From Pedobacter sp. KBS0701 (GTDB taxonomy: Bacteria; Bacteroidota; Bacteroidia; Sphingobacteriales; Sphingobacteriaceae), in assembly GCF_005938645.2 (NCBI RefSeq), contig NZ_CP042171.1, positions 3,968,001-4,032,000 on the forward strand: a stretch of DNA of 64,000 bases, written 5' to 3'. Positions 8,975 through 17,653 of this stretch are shown one piece after another (position 1 is the first letter of the stretch; every line of letters begins with the position of its first letter). A program made the translations under genes and the position numbers. Below the pieces are notes generated by a model that saw only the letters and a program-made list of their open reading frames with translations, was not told the origin of the DNA and ran no database searches.

Positions 8975-11900
8975 TTAAAAGTTAACATTAATTCCTGCAG
9001 TGTACGTTCTGGTATTTGGATATTGAAAACGTCCGAAAACATCATTGTTTTCAGGATCCAAACCTCTCCAACTGGTCCAGGTAAATAGATTCTGGCCCTG
9101 AACAAATACTTTAACACCTTTGATGATTTTAGTTTTTTCCAAGATCGATTTAGGTAAAGTATAACCAATAGTTACATTTCTTAATCTTAGATAAGAAGCA
9201 TCCTGAATATCTTTCGAAGTGAAATTTCTAGGGATATCAAATCTTTGTAAAATGGCATCATCTCCGGTATCGCCGGGGTTTTGCCAACGATTATACAACA
9301 TCCTTACCGATTGGTTACTGGTACGATAGGTCCTGTTTTCGTTATAGAAATCTTCATTATTCCAACGCATTACATTGCTTACAAAAGAAAACAGCGCAGA
9401 AGCCGTTATTCCTTTATAACTTAATGAGGTATTGAATCCACCGGTAAATGTCGGGTACATGCTGCCAGAATTTGTGGTACTTTGGGTATTCGCATTGTAT
9501 AGTGTAGTAATACTGCCATCAAGGTTATAATATTGAGCCTCTCCGGTCTGCGGGTTTACACCTGCCCAATCTGGCGCAAAATAAGTTCCATAAGGCAATC
9601 CAACTTTTATAATTCTCGAATCTCCATCAGGGAAATTATCAGTTACATCGCTCACGCGTAAAATCATGTTTTTATTGTAGCCTGCATTAGCGCCAACTGT
9701 CCATATAAAATCTTTGGTTTTAATTACATCTCCGCTAACGTCAAATTCGATACCCCTGTTTCTCATTTTACCCGAACTTAAAGGCAAAGTTGCATAACCT
9801 GCAACGGCCGATGGAGGCTGATTGATGAACATATTGCTGGTAATTTTATTATAGAAATCGCCACTCAAACGTAATCTGCTGCTTTTAAACAAACTCAGGT
9901 CGAAACCAGCATTAAATGTACTTACGTACTCCCAGTCGTAATCTATATTACCTGCGGCAGTTGCCCTAATCCCAACATTACCGCCATAGGTAGTATTACC
10001 GTAGGCTTGCTGGTAATCGAAATTGCCGCCAAATGGACTTGCTGCAGTTCCGTAACTTACCCTAACACTCAGATCTGAGATAATTTCTAAATTTTTAAGA
10101 TAATCTTCCTGTTTAGCATTCCAATTGGCACCTACAGAATAGAAACCATGCCATTTATTTTTTTCGACAACAGTTGTAGAACCATCATAACGGTAGCTTC
10201 CGGTTAAAGTATATTTACGATCGTAGGTATAACGGCCAATGCCCATAAATGATGCCATGGCATTTCGTGTTTTACTTCCGGAAAGTGATGGTAAGAAAAC
10301 CGTGCTTACGGTTATGCCAGCAGGTGTTTCCGGTAAGCGATCATCTATACCAAACCCTCTGTAACCGAAAGATTTATAGTCATTGTATATATACTCGTAC
10401 AATGCCGAAAATTCAACATCGTGTTTACTATCAAATGTTTTAGCAAAGGTTAAACCACTTGTAGATACTATGCCAAAATTTCTACGGCTAATCTCATCTA
10501 AACGGCCTTTTCCACCCAGGGTATTTGCAACAGATCTAGAGCCGTAATAAGAATTTGGATTAACATAGTTTTCATCTGATGAATTTCTATAATCGATACC
10601 AAATCTGGTAGTTGCCTTTAATGATGGTAAAATCTGATAAGCAAATGAACCGCCAACTATGGCTTTAAACTGATCGGTTTTATTACTGGAATTTAGCAAA
10701 CGTTCCAGGGCCAGGGTTCCTTCACGCTGATCCAAAATATTATACTTAGGCAGACTACTAATACCTGGATGCACCAGCGTACCATCGAAGGCATAGGGTT
10801 TCTCATAAGGCAATGCATAATAAACTGCAGACATTGGTGTGCCTGCCGTAGTAGCGCCTTCTCCATCAATAAAAGTAGATTGAGAATAACCTAATGATAC
10901 GTTCACGGCCCCACTAAATTTATCATCATTAAAGTCTAAATTACTTCTGAGTGCATAGCGGTTAAGGCCTGTATTTACGGCGACACCTTCCTGGCTGTAA
11001 TAATTTAATGAGTTATAAAAACGCAGTTTATCATTACCACCGCTAATACTCACCTGTTGTTCCTGAAACTTACCTTTTCTGAAAAAGATATCTCTCCAAT
11101 CGGTATTAATCTGCCTTAAACTATCTAAAATAAAATCTGCGCGGCCTCTTGATGCTGCCGTTCCTGCTGCGTAAGATGGGTTTTTCGGAGAATATGTCCA
11201 TCCCGGGCCAATGTTCACCCCTGTTAAGCCAATTTCTTCTTCAAACTGTAAACGCTCACTGGTATTCATCATTACAAAGTTTGGCCTGCTCAGATTAGAA
11301 AAACCATACTGTGAATTATAGCTTACAGAAACACTACCTGCCTTGCCTTTTTTAGTGGTATAAACAATTACCCCGTTAGCCCCCCTCGAACCATATAAAG
11401 CGGTAGCTGATGCATCTTTTAGCACTGTTGCTGATTCTATATCATCAGGGTTAATGGTTTGGAAATAGCCTGCCTCGATAGGTACGCCATCCAATATAAT
11501 CAGTGGCCCCCTAACACCATTAATGGTACCGATTCCTCTAATTACAACAGATGCACTTGTACCTGGCTGGCCTGAAGTTGAGATAACGCTCATGCCCGGC
11601 ACACGCCCCTGCAAGATCTGATCTAAAGTTAAACCCGGAACCTGATTAATTTTATCGGAAGTAACCAGAGAACTTGCTGCTGCAGATTGCGTTTTTTTAT
11701 AACTGGTATAACCTGTTACTACAACATCATTTAATGTACCAGCCGACAAACTTAATTTAAGAGTTCCCAACTGGCTTTTGGCTGCTACTTCCCTATCCGT
11801 ATAACCAATATAAGAAATAACCAGAACGGCATTTTCATCAACATTTCTGATGACAAAATTTCCATTATTATCGGTAACTGAAACAGCCGGTTGGCCCTTA

Positions 11901-12283
11901 ACTTTTACTGAAGCACCTGGCATAGGATTGTCTTTTTCATCAACAATTTTGCCACTAACATCAATTGCTTTAGTGTTGTTGCTTTTTGCAATGGGCATAA
12001 TTAAAATGGTATTTTCTTTAATCTCCCAGCTAAATGGCTGAGTTTTTAAAACCTGATTGAGTACCTCTTTGATCTCTGCATTTTTAAGATCGATGGTTAC
12101 CGGTTTCGATTGTTTTTCGATTAAATCGGCATCATACAGGAAGAAATACCCGCTTTGTCGTTTAATTTCTTTTAAAACGCGTACAAGCGGCACGTTCCTT
12201 TGGTTTATGCTAATGTTTTGGGAAAATGCCAAAGCACTTACCTGCACGCATAAAACCGTCATTAGAATAATAAAAAGTTTCAT
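8975..12283 (-). CDS. SusC/RagA TonB-linked outer-membrane receptor with STN signalling domain
   Basis: About 1102 residues from the start chosen here, ATG at 12281-12283 (MKLFIIL), because a signal peptide begins there; an in-frame start 30 codons upstream gives a non-signal extension. After the signal peptide comes a secretin/TonB short N-terminal (STN) domain (NISINQRNVPLVRVLKEIK... to ILI). A carboxypeptidase-like beta-sandwich (VSGKIVDEKDNPMPGASVKV) follows, then the plug with VVVTGY and VLKDASATALYGSRGANGVI, and a 22-strand type barrel ending in GINVNF. STN-bearing receptors signal ligand capture to a FecR-type anti-sigma factor, and exactly such a FecR/sigma pair lies upstream. Confidence 0.96.
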   Translation of the reverse strand: MKLFIILMTVLCVQVSALAFSQNISINQRNVPLVRVLKEIKRQSGYFFLYDADLIEKQSKPVTIDLKNAEIKEVLNQVLKTQPFSWEIKENTILIMPIAKSNNTKAIDVSGKIVDEKDNPMPGASVKVKGQPAVSVTDNNGNFVIRNVDENAVLVISYIGYTDREVAAKSQLGTLKLSLSAGTLNDVVVTGYTSYKKTQSAAASSLVTSDKINQVPGLTLDQILQGRVPGMSVISTSGQPGTSASVVIRGIGTINGVRGPLIILDGVPIEAGYFQTINPDDIESATVLKDASATALYGSRGANGVIVYTTKKGKAGSVSVSYNSQYGFSNLSRPNFVMMNTSERLQFEEEIGLTGVNIGPGWTYSPKNPSYAAGTAASRGRADFILDSLRQINTDWRDIFFRKGKFQEQQVSISGGNDKLRFYNSLNYYSQEGVAVNTGLNRYALRSNLDFNDDKFSGAVNVSLGYSQSTFIDGEGATTAGTPMSAVYYALPYEKPYAFDGTLVHPGISSLPKYNILDQREGTLALERLLNSSNKTDQFKAIVGGSFAYQILPSLKATTRFGIDYRNSSDENYVNPNSYYGSRSVANTLGGKGRLDEISRRNFGIVSTSGLTFAKTFDSKHDVEFSALYEYIYNDYKSFGYRGFGIDDRLPETPAGITVSTVFLPSLSGSKTRNAMASFMGIGRYTYDRKYTLTGSYRYDGSTTVVEKNKWHGFYSVGANWNAKQEDYLKNLEIISDLSVRVSYGTAASPFGGNFDYQQAYGNTTYGGNVGIRATAAGNIDYDWEYVSTFNAGFDLSLFKSSRLRLSGDFYNKITSNMFINQPPSAVAGYATLPLSSGKMRNRGIEFDVSGDVIKTKDFIWTVGANAGYNKNMILRVSDVTDNFPDGDSRIIKVGLPYGTYFAPDWAGVNPQTGEAQYYNLDGSITTLYNANTQSTTNSGSMYPTFTGGFNTSLSYKGITASALFSFVSNVMRWNNEDFYNENRTYRTSNQSVRMLYNRWQNPGDTGDDAILQRFDIPRNFTSKDIQDASYLRLRNVTIGYTLPKSILEKTKIIKGVKVFVQGQNLFTWTSWRGLDPENNDVFGRFQYPNTRTYTAGINVNF

Positions 12284-12423
12284 AGTCCTAATAAATGGTT
12301 GGTTTAAATAGTTTGTAATACAGCCCACAGCCTTTGGGGCATCGGATTGATTACCTTGAGTGTAAAAGTTCATACATTCAGTTTGGTTTAGGTGTAAATT
12401 GATTGATTAGCTTGCGAGCGGTT

Positions 12424-13596
12424 TTATTTTTCCGGTAATACTTTTAAATTTCTTCCATCTACAATCTCGAACCTGATACTTCCGGTTTTCTCCAACATCT
12501 TTAATACTTCAGATAGTTTTGCCTTACGCGGAACCATACCGTTAAATTTTTTATCAGGAACTGAGCTATAATCTATATTGATATCGTACCACCTTTCTAA
12601 CTGACTTAAAATACTTTTCAGATTGGCATTATTGAATTGGAACAAACCATTTTTCCAGGCGGTTTCATCATCCGTATCTACATTGGCAGCCAACCTGATG
12701 CTGCCATTGCCCGAAATATCAGCAACAGACTGCTCTCCTGGTTTTAAAATCCTGGTCGATTTACCATTGCTTACCCGAACACTTCCTTCGAGCAAAGTGG
12801 TTTTAATAGTGTTATCGTCCATGTAGCTATTGATATTGAAATGCGTACCCAATACTTCTACATCCTGATTATGGTTTTTAACATGGAAAGGTTTTGCTTT
12901 ATTTTTAGCCACTTCGAAATATGCTTCGCCGGTGAGTTCTACGGTACGTTGGCTACCTACAAATACTTCAGGATATTTTAGAGATGAAGCAGCATTTAAC
13001 CAAACTCTTGTACCATCGGGCAGAATAACCTGATATTGCCCACCTTTTGGCGTTTGAATAGTATTAAATGCTGATGCGTTTTTTAAATCTTTTTGATCAA
13101 GAATGGTATATACCAACTGCCCATTTTTTGTCCTCGAGATTCTTAAACCATTGGTATCGCTAATATTTGCAGCGGTGTGCTCATCCAAAATAACCTTTGA
13201 TCCATCGGCAAGGGTTAAAATCGCTTTATCGGTACCTGGCAAAATATCTAAAACTTTATTTCCTGCAAGTTCATTTTTAGGCAATGGTGCAGTTTTATGC
13301 AGAAAAACAAAAGTGATTCCAGAAATTAAGAGCAATATGGCTGCTGCGGAAATGTATTTATAAAGTGGATTTATTTTAGGCTTTTGTATGCCATTAATTT
13401 TAGATTTGATGGCCATTAAATTAGCTTCACCCATTTTGGCTAATTCATCAGCATCAGTTTGATCCAGAACGTTCGGGTTCTTATCTAAGTATTGATAGTA
13501 TTTTTCTACAAAAAGAATTTCATCAGCAGTTGCTGTTCCCGAAACATAACGTTGAATGATTTTCTGCAGTTCTTTTTTATTGTTAAAAGGGATCAT
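12424..13596 (-). CDS. FecR family anti-sigma factor
   Basis: 390 residues. A cytoplasmic N-terminal segment of about 80 residues is followed by one membrane helix (YISAAAILLLISGITFVFL, about 84-102) and a periplasmic FecR domain (LILDEH..., TPKGGQYQVILPDGTRVWLNAASSLKYPEVF, RTVELTGEAYFEVAK, FHVKNHNQDVEVLGTHFNINSY). A C-terminal DUF4974-type STN-like module ends it. FecR receives the signal from the STN domain of the TonB receptor and releases its sigma factor. It lies between the sigma gene (93-bp gap) and the SusC gene, the standard order for this signalling cascade. Confidence 0.96.
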   Translation of the reverse strand: MIPFNNKKELQKIIQRYVSGTATADEILFVEKYYQYLDKNPNVLDQTDADELAKMGEANLMAIKSKINGIQKPKINPLYKYISAAAILLLISGITFVFLHKTAPLPKNELAGNKVLDILPGTDKAILTLADGSKVILDEHTAANISDTNGLRISRTKNGQLVYTILDQKDLKNASAFNTIQTPKGGQYQVILPDGTRVWLNAASSLKYPEVFVGSQRTVELTGEAYFEVAKNKAKPFHVKNHNQDVEVLGTHFNINSYMDDNTIKTTLLEGSVRVSNGKSTRILKPGEQSVADISGNGSIRLAANVDTDDETAWKNGLFQFNNANLKSILSQLERWYDINIDYSSVPDKKFNGMVPRKAKLSEVLKMLEKTGSIRFEIVDGRNLKVLPEK

Positions 13597-13689
13597 TTTT
13601 TCTGACTTTTATATAGATGTACCAGAAAGCATAAAATATCCCAAAAGAATTTTAAAATATTTTAAACAAAATTAAAACAGGGCTAAAAC

Positions 13690-14277
13690 TTATTTGGAAA
13701 TTGCAGTAATAACGACAGAAACTACTAAAAACAGATGGGTTAACCTGAAACGCAAAGCGTGGGTAGCTGTGGTTAATTGATTTTGAACCGTTTTTTGAGA
13801 AATATTGAGTTCGATAGAAATTTGTGCGGTCGATAAACCGTCAAAATAGTGCATTAAAAATATTTTTCGGCGCTTTTCGGGCAACGCTTTTATAAAAAAC
13901 GCTATTAATTCCGCCACTTCCCTTTCCAACAACTTACCATCAGTCTGTAGGGGGGAAATTAATTCATTTTCGAAAGATTCGGCAAAAAAATTATTTTTTG
14001 GGCTTCTGGAAATATGTTTTAGTACCTGAAACCGGACTGCGGTATGTAAATAAGCCAATGGTTTTTCTAGATCCAGTTCTGTTTTTCTATTCCAGAGATC
14101 GGTAAAAATATTTTGGATAATATCCTGGCATTTCTCTTTTTCGGGTAAACGCTTGTAGGCGGCGTTATAGAGTTCTGCCCAATACAGATTATAAATCTTG
14201 CCAAACGCAACTTCATCTCCTTGCTTTAATAAGTCAAAAAGCACATAATCGTCATCACTATTTCTCAGAATTTTCAA
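13690..14277 (-). CDS. ECF RNA polymerase sigma-70 factor (Bacteroidetes FecI-like)
   Basis: 195 residues with sigma region 2 (EVAFGKIYNLYWAELYNAAYKR... CQDIIQNIFTDLWNRK) and region 4 (LPEKRRKIFLMHYFDGLSTAQISIELNISQKTVQNQL). A hydrophobic tail LFLVVSVVITAI closes the protein. It is the expected partner of the FecR gene that follows. The start is a TTG at 14275-14277; an in-frame stop two codons upstream leaves no alternative. The upstream ABC transporter gene ends only 36 nt away on the same strand, with a mismatched 12-nt hairpin and no T-run between, so read-through is possible. Confidence 0.95.
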   Translation of the reverse strand: MKILRNSDDDYVLFDLLKQGDEVAFGKIYNLYWAELYNAAYKRLPEKEKCQDIIQNIFTDLWNRKTELDLEKPLAYLHTAVRFQVLKHISRSPKNNFFAESFENELISPLQTDGKLLEREVAELIAFFIKALPEKRRKIFLMHYFDGLSTAQISIELNISQKTVQNQLTTATHALRFRLTHLFLVVSVVITAISK

Positions 14278-14313
14278 TGATTAGGTTTGTTGGGAAACCA
14301 AACATAATCATTT

Positions 14314-16086
14314 TTAAGAACTTTTAGCAATCCCTTTTGAGGAGAATTGCAGATCGTAAAGCTTTTTATAATAGCCGTTTAACTTTAATAACTGTTGGTG
14401 TGTGCCTTTTTCTTTGATTTCTCCCTTATCCAGCACAATAATCTGATCGGCTTTCTGAATAGTTGACAGGCGGTGGGCGATTACGATCGAAGTACGCCCC
14501 TCCATTAAGTTATCAATAGCCTTCTGAATCAATAATTCCGTTTCGGTGTCAACTGAAGAAGTGGCTTCATCCAATACTAAAATAGCCGGATTGTGGACCA
14601 ATGCACGGATAAAAGAGATCAGTTGGGCCTGCCCTGCCGAAAGCGTTGCTCCTCTTTCCATTACGTTATATTGGTAACCACCTGGCAAACGTTCTATAAA
14701 ATCGTGCGCACCTACCTTTTTGGCTGCATTTACTACTTCATTGAGCGTAATTTCGGGATTATTGAGTGTGATGTTGTTCAAAATCGTATCCGAAAACAGG
14801 AAAACATCCTGGAGTACGGTTGCGATATTACTTCTCAGGTAATCCAGGTCAAAATCTTCAATACGGATGCCATCAACGATAATATCTCCTTTTTCGACTT
14901 CATAAAAGCGGTTCAGGATATTGATGGTAGAAGATTTACCCGCTCCGGTTGCCCCTACTAATGCTACGGTTTCGCCTGATTTTACTTCAAACGATAAATC
15001 TTTCAACACATAGTTTTCATCATTATAGGCAAACCAAACCTTCTCAAATTTGATGTTCCCATCCAGCTTTGCTGGTTTCTGTGTTCCTTCATTTGGCGTA
15101 GTTTCATCAGTATCTAAAACTTTAAAAACACGTTCGGCACCAACCATTCCCATCTGCAAAGTATTGAATTTATCGGCCAGCTGACGGATCGGCGTAAACA
15201 CCATGCCCAGGTACATGATAAACTGTGTAATGGTTCCGGGCGTTACATCCAGAGGTTTAGAAAGAATACTTTTTGCACCATACCAAACCAATAAACCCAA
15301 TGACATAGCGGAGATTAATTCCACCACAGGAAAAAAGATAGAATAATACCAGTTAGAACGGATATTGGCATTACGATAGCGCTTGTTAATGGCATAAAAT
15401 TTCCTGTATTCCTGTTTCTCCCTCGCAAAATACTGCACAATAGATACGCCTGTAATGTGTTCCTGTAAAAAGGTATTCAGGTTGGATACTTCATTCCTGA
15501 TTTCCTGAAAGGCCACTTTAATGGCTTTCTGAAATTTCCGGGTAGCCATGATTAACAGGGGAATAGGTAAAAGTACCATTAAACTCAATTGCCAATCGGT
15601 GTATAACATTACACACACAATTACCACCACCTGCAAACTATCTCCGATCATGGAGATTAAACCTTCCGAAAAGATATCCGCAATGGTTTCTAAATCTGAA
15701 ACTGTCCTGGTGATTAACTGGCCAATGGGTGTTTTATCGAAAAATTTTAGGCGGAGTTTCGTAATATGGTTAAAAACATTGATCCGCAGATCGCGGATAA
15801 CCGATTGACCTAATGTATTGGTTAAAAGCGTATGATTATATTGGATCAAAGTCTGTAAAATCAACATAAAGATCATGAGCATTGTCATATTCACCAGGCC
15901 AGAATAATTGCCTGTTAAAATATAATGATCAAGCGTATACTTAATTAAAAACGGACGTACCGGAGAAATAGCCGCGAGCATAATGGTTAAAATAACCGAC
16001 CACACAAACACGGTACGGTAAGGCTTTACGTATTGAAAAATACGTTTCAGTAATCCGGTGTTGTATACGTCGCCTGTAACTGCCAT
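14314..16086 (-). CDS. ABC transporter, fused permease and ATPase (exporter type)
   Basis: 590 residues. Six membrane helices lie in the N-terminal half (first near 27-45), with an EHITGVSIVQYFAREKQ coupling region near 209-225. The nucleotide-binding domain has Walker A GATGAGKSS at 378-386, Q-loop VLQDVFLFSDTI, signature LSAGQAQL near 485, Walker B ILVLDEATSSVD and H-loop IAHRLSTIQ. It is an MsbA/MdlB-like half transporter, so it should dimerise. The signature is LSAGQ instead of LSGGQ. No partner half transporter is adjacent. Substrate unknown. Confidence 0.95.
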   Translation of the reverse strand: MAVTGDVYNTGLLKRIFQYVKPYRTVFVWSVILTIMLAAISPVRPFLIKYTLDHYILTGNYSGLVNMTMLMIFMLILQTLIQYNHTLLTNTLGQSVIRDLRINVFNHITKLRLKFFDKTPIGQLITRTVSDLETIADIFSEGLISMIGDSLQVVVIVCVMLYTDWQLSLMVLLPIPLLIMATRKFQKAIKVAFQEIRNEVSNLNTFLQEHITGVSIVQYFAREKQEYRKFYAINKRYRNANIRSNWYYSIFFPVVELISAMSLGLLVWYGAKSILSKPLDVTPGTITQFIMYLGMVFTPIRQLADKFNTLQMGMVGAERVFKVLDTDETTPNEGTQKPAKLDGNIKFEKVWFAYNDENYVLKDLSFEVKSGETVALVGATGAGKSSTINILNRFYEVEKGDIIVDGIRIEDFDLDYLRSNIATVLQDVFLFSDTILNNITLNNPEITLNEVVNAAKKVGAHDFIERLPGGYQYNVMERGATLSAGQAQLISFIRALVHNPAILVLDEATSSVDTETELLIQKAIDNLMEGRTSIVIAHRLSTIQKADQIIVLDKGEIKEKGTHQQLLKLNGYYKKLYDLQFSSKGIAKSS

Positions 16087-16216
16087 TTTTAGGGGTTAGG
16101 GTGTAAGGTTTAGGGTATAAGACCTTACACCGTCTTAAAATTTAAATTATACTATCTTTTTTGTTGTAATTTCACTTTTTCTATGGTGGTCGCTGTACCT
16201 TCCACCTTAATCCCTT

Positions 16217-16969
16217 CTACCTTATATAAGGATATTCTATCTTCACTAAGTACAAGCCACAAGCAGGTACCGATTGACCAGCATTGCTGCGGTTTTTACT
16301 TTCTATAATTGCTTTAAAATCCGTTAAATTTATTTCTTTTTTACCGATCTGTACCAAAGTACCCATAATGGCTCTCACCATGTTGCGTAAAAAACGGTCG
16401 GCCTGAATGGTAAAAACCAGTCCATCTTCCGTTTGTTCGAAAACGGCTTTGGTTATTTTACAGTTATTGGTAAAAGTTTGTGTGTTCGACTTACTAAAAC
16501 ACGAAAAATCGGTATAATTTAATAATAATGCCGCTGCATCGTTCATCACTTCTACATCCAATTTATCTTTAACCAACCATGATCTGTTAAGCTTGAAAGG
16601 ATTTTTTTCGAAGTGAATGTAATATTTATAAGCACGGGCAGTTGCATCAAAGCGGGCATGGGCATCATCATGTACGGGTATAATCTGTTTTGCTGCAATT
16701 TGATAAGGTAACATGGCATTGATTCCTGTAATGGCATTCAAGACCTTAAGCTCTTCTACATTTTCAACATCAAAATGGGCATAAAAATCTGTGGCATGCA
16801 CGCCAGCATCCGTTCTTCCACAGCCCAATGTTTCGATTGGTTGCCTAAAAAAAACAGACATCGCCTTATCTAACAATTCCTGAACGGTGATTGCATTAGG
16901 TTGAATTTGCCAGCCGTGGTACAAGCTGCCATCATAAGCCAATTGGATGAAATACCTTTTTTTACTCAA
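16217..16969 (-). CDS. truA: tRNA pseudouridine(38-40) synthase TruA
   Basis: About 250 residues from the start chosen here. The conserved beginning KKRYFIQLAYDGSLYHGWQIQPN, catalytic block ETLGCGRTDAGVHA with the Asp at residue 54, RAYKYYIHF and FLRNMVRAIMGTLVQIG identify TruA, which makes pseudouridine at positions 38-40 of tRNA anticodon arms. The open frame runs 21 codons further upstream, but a complete Bacteroidetes promoter (16977-17007) lies inside that extension. The usable start is therefore the TTG at 16967-16969, just before SKKRYF. That makes the mRNA nearly leaderless. Confidence 0.93.
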   Translation of the reverse strand: MSKKRYFIQLAYDGSLYHGWQIQPNAITVQELLDKAMSVFFRQPIETLGCGRTDAGVHATDFYAHFDVENVEELKVLNAITGINAMLPYQIAAKQIIPVHDDAHARFDATARAYKYYIHFEKNPFKLNRSWLVKDKLDVEVMNDAAALLLNYTDFSCFSKSNTQTFTNNCKITKAVFEQTEDGLVFTIQADRFLRNMVRAIMGTLVQIGKKEINLTDFKAIIESKNRSNAGQSVPACGLYLVKIEYPYIR

Positions 16970-16976
16970 AGTGATG

Positions 16977-17007
16977 CAAAAGTACAGTTTAGCAGGCAAA
17001 GGGCAAA
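16977..17007 (-). promoter_or_regulatory. Bacteroidetes promoter of truA (-33 TTTG, -7 TAnnTTTG)
   Basis: On the minus strand TTTG (17004-17007), exactly 19 nt of spacer, then TACTTTTG (16977-16984) match the Bacteroidetes housekeeping promoter consensus with ideal spacing. The start site predicted about 6-8 nt downstream falls at or next to the TTG start codon at 16967-16969. Confidence 0.7.
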
Positions 17008-17120
17008 GCGCTAAGGTGGGAGTTTGGAGCAAACTTCCATCATAGACATCAATTAATGCGTCTTATGAATCCCTGTTCCTATTCGGAACTTTAATCTTTC
17101 TTTCTTTTCTCAAAAAAGGC

Positions 17121-17128
17121 TAGATTTG
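17121..17128 (+). promoter_or_regulatory. -7 element upstream of the DUF4293 gene
   Basis: TAGATTTG matches TAnnTTTG, about 20 nt before the ATG at 17149. At the expected -33 position there is only TTTC, so the upstream box is weak. Confidence 0.45.
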
Positions 17129-17148
17129 TTGCTATACATTTTACATTC

Positions 17149-17616
17149 ATGATACAAAGAATACAATCGATCTGGTTTTTTTTAGCGGCTTTAACCTTAA
17201 TTTTAATGTTGTTTTTACCTATCGCAACTAAAGTAGGCAATGAAACAGAAGTTGCAATATATACAACGGGACTACATCAAACATTAATCGGAAAATCTGG
17301 AAGTGGATTCACAGTGGCATTTCATCTACCCTTACTCATTACCAATATTGCTGTTGCACTTATTTGTTTTATCAATATTTTCAATTATAAAAAGAGAAGT
17401 TTCCAAAAACGCTTTGCCATCGTTTCGATCATATTAATCGGTGGTTTTGCTTTTTGGTGCAGTATTTATGCTCAAAAGTTACCCGGCGGTATTGAGGGTG
17501 CAAGTTTTGGCTTCGGTGCTTATTTGCCCGCATTGGCTATTTTATTTGTTGTGTTGGGTATTTTCGGTATCAATAAAGACGAAAGATTAATCCGTTCGGC
17601 TGAAAGGTTGCGATAA
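17149..17616 (+). CDS. DUF4293 family membrane protein
   Basis: 155 residues. It starts with MIQRIQSIWFFLAALTLILM, the hallmark of the DUF4293 family, which is common in Bacteroidetes. Four hydrophobic segments are visible (about 8-25, 60-82, 92-110 and 120-142), with a basic YKKRSFQKRF loop between the second and third. It is an integral inner-membrane protein of unknown function. It is divergent from truA and followed after 37 nt by an esterase lipoprotein gene on the same strand. Confidence 0.88.
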   Translation: MIQRIQSIWFFLAALTLILMLFLPIATKVGNETEVAIYTTGLHQTLIGKSGSGFTVAFHLPLLITNIAVALICFINIFNYKKRSFQKRFAIVSIILIGGFAFWCSIYAQKLPGGIEGASFGFGAYLPALAILFVVLGIFGINKDERLIRSAERLR

Positions 17617-17653
17617 TTCTTTAATTTCAGCAGAAAATTACCGCTCTACCCGG

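Noticed and set aside
12284..12373. N-terminal extension of the STN-type SusC
   Set aside because: The 30 extra residues are polar and would bury the signal peptide that starts at the internal ATG 12281-12283.
14279..14307. Terminator between the ABC exporter and sigma genes
   Set aside because: The stem is interrupted by mismatches and no T-run follows; the sigma start codon comes immediately after.
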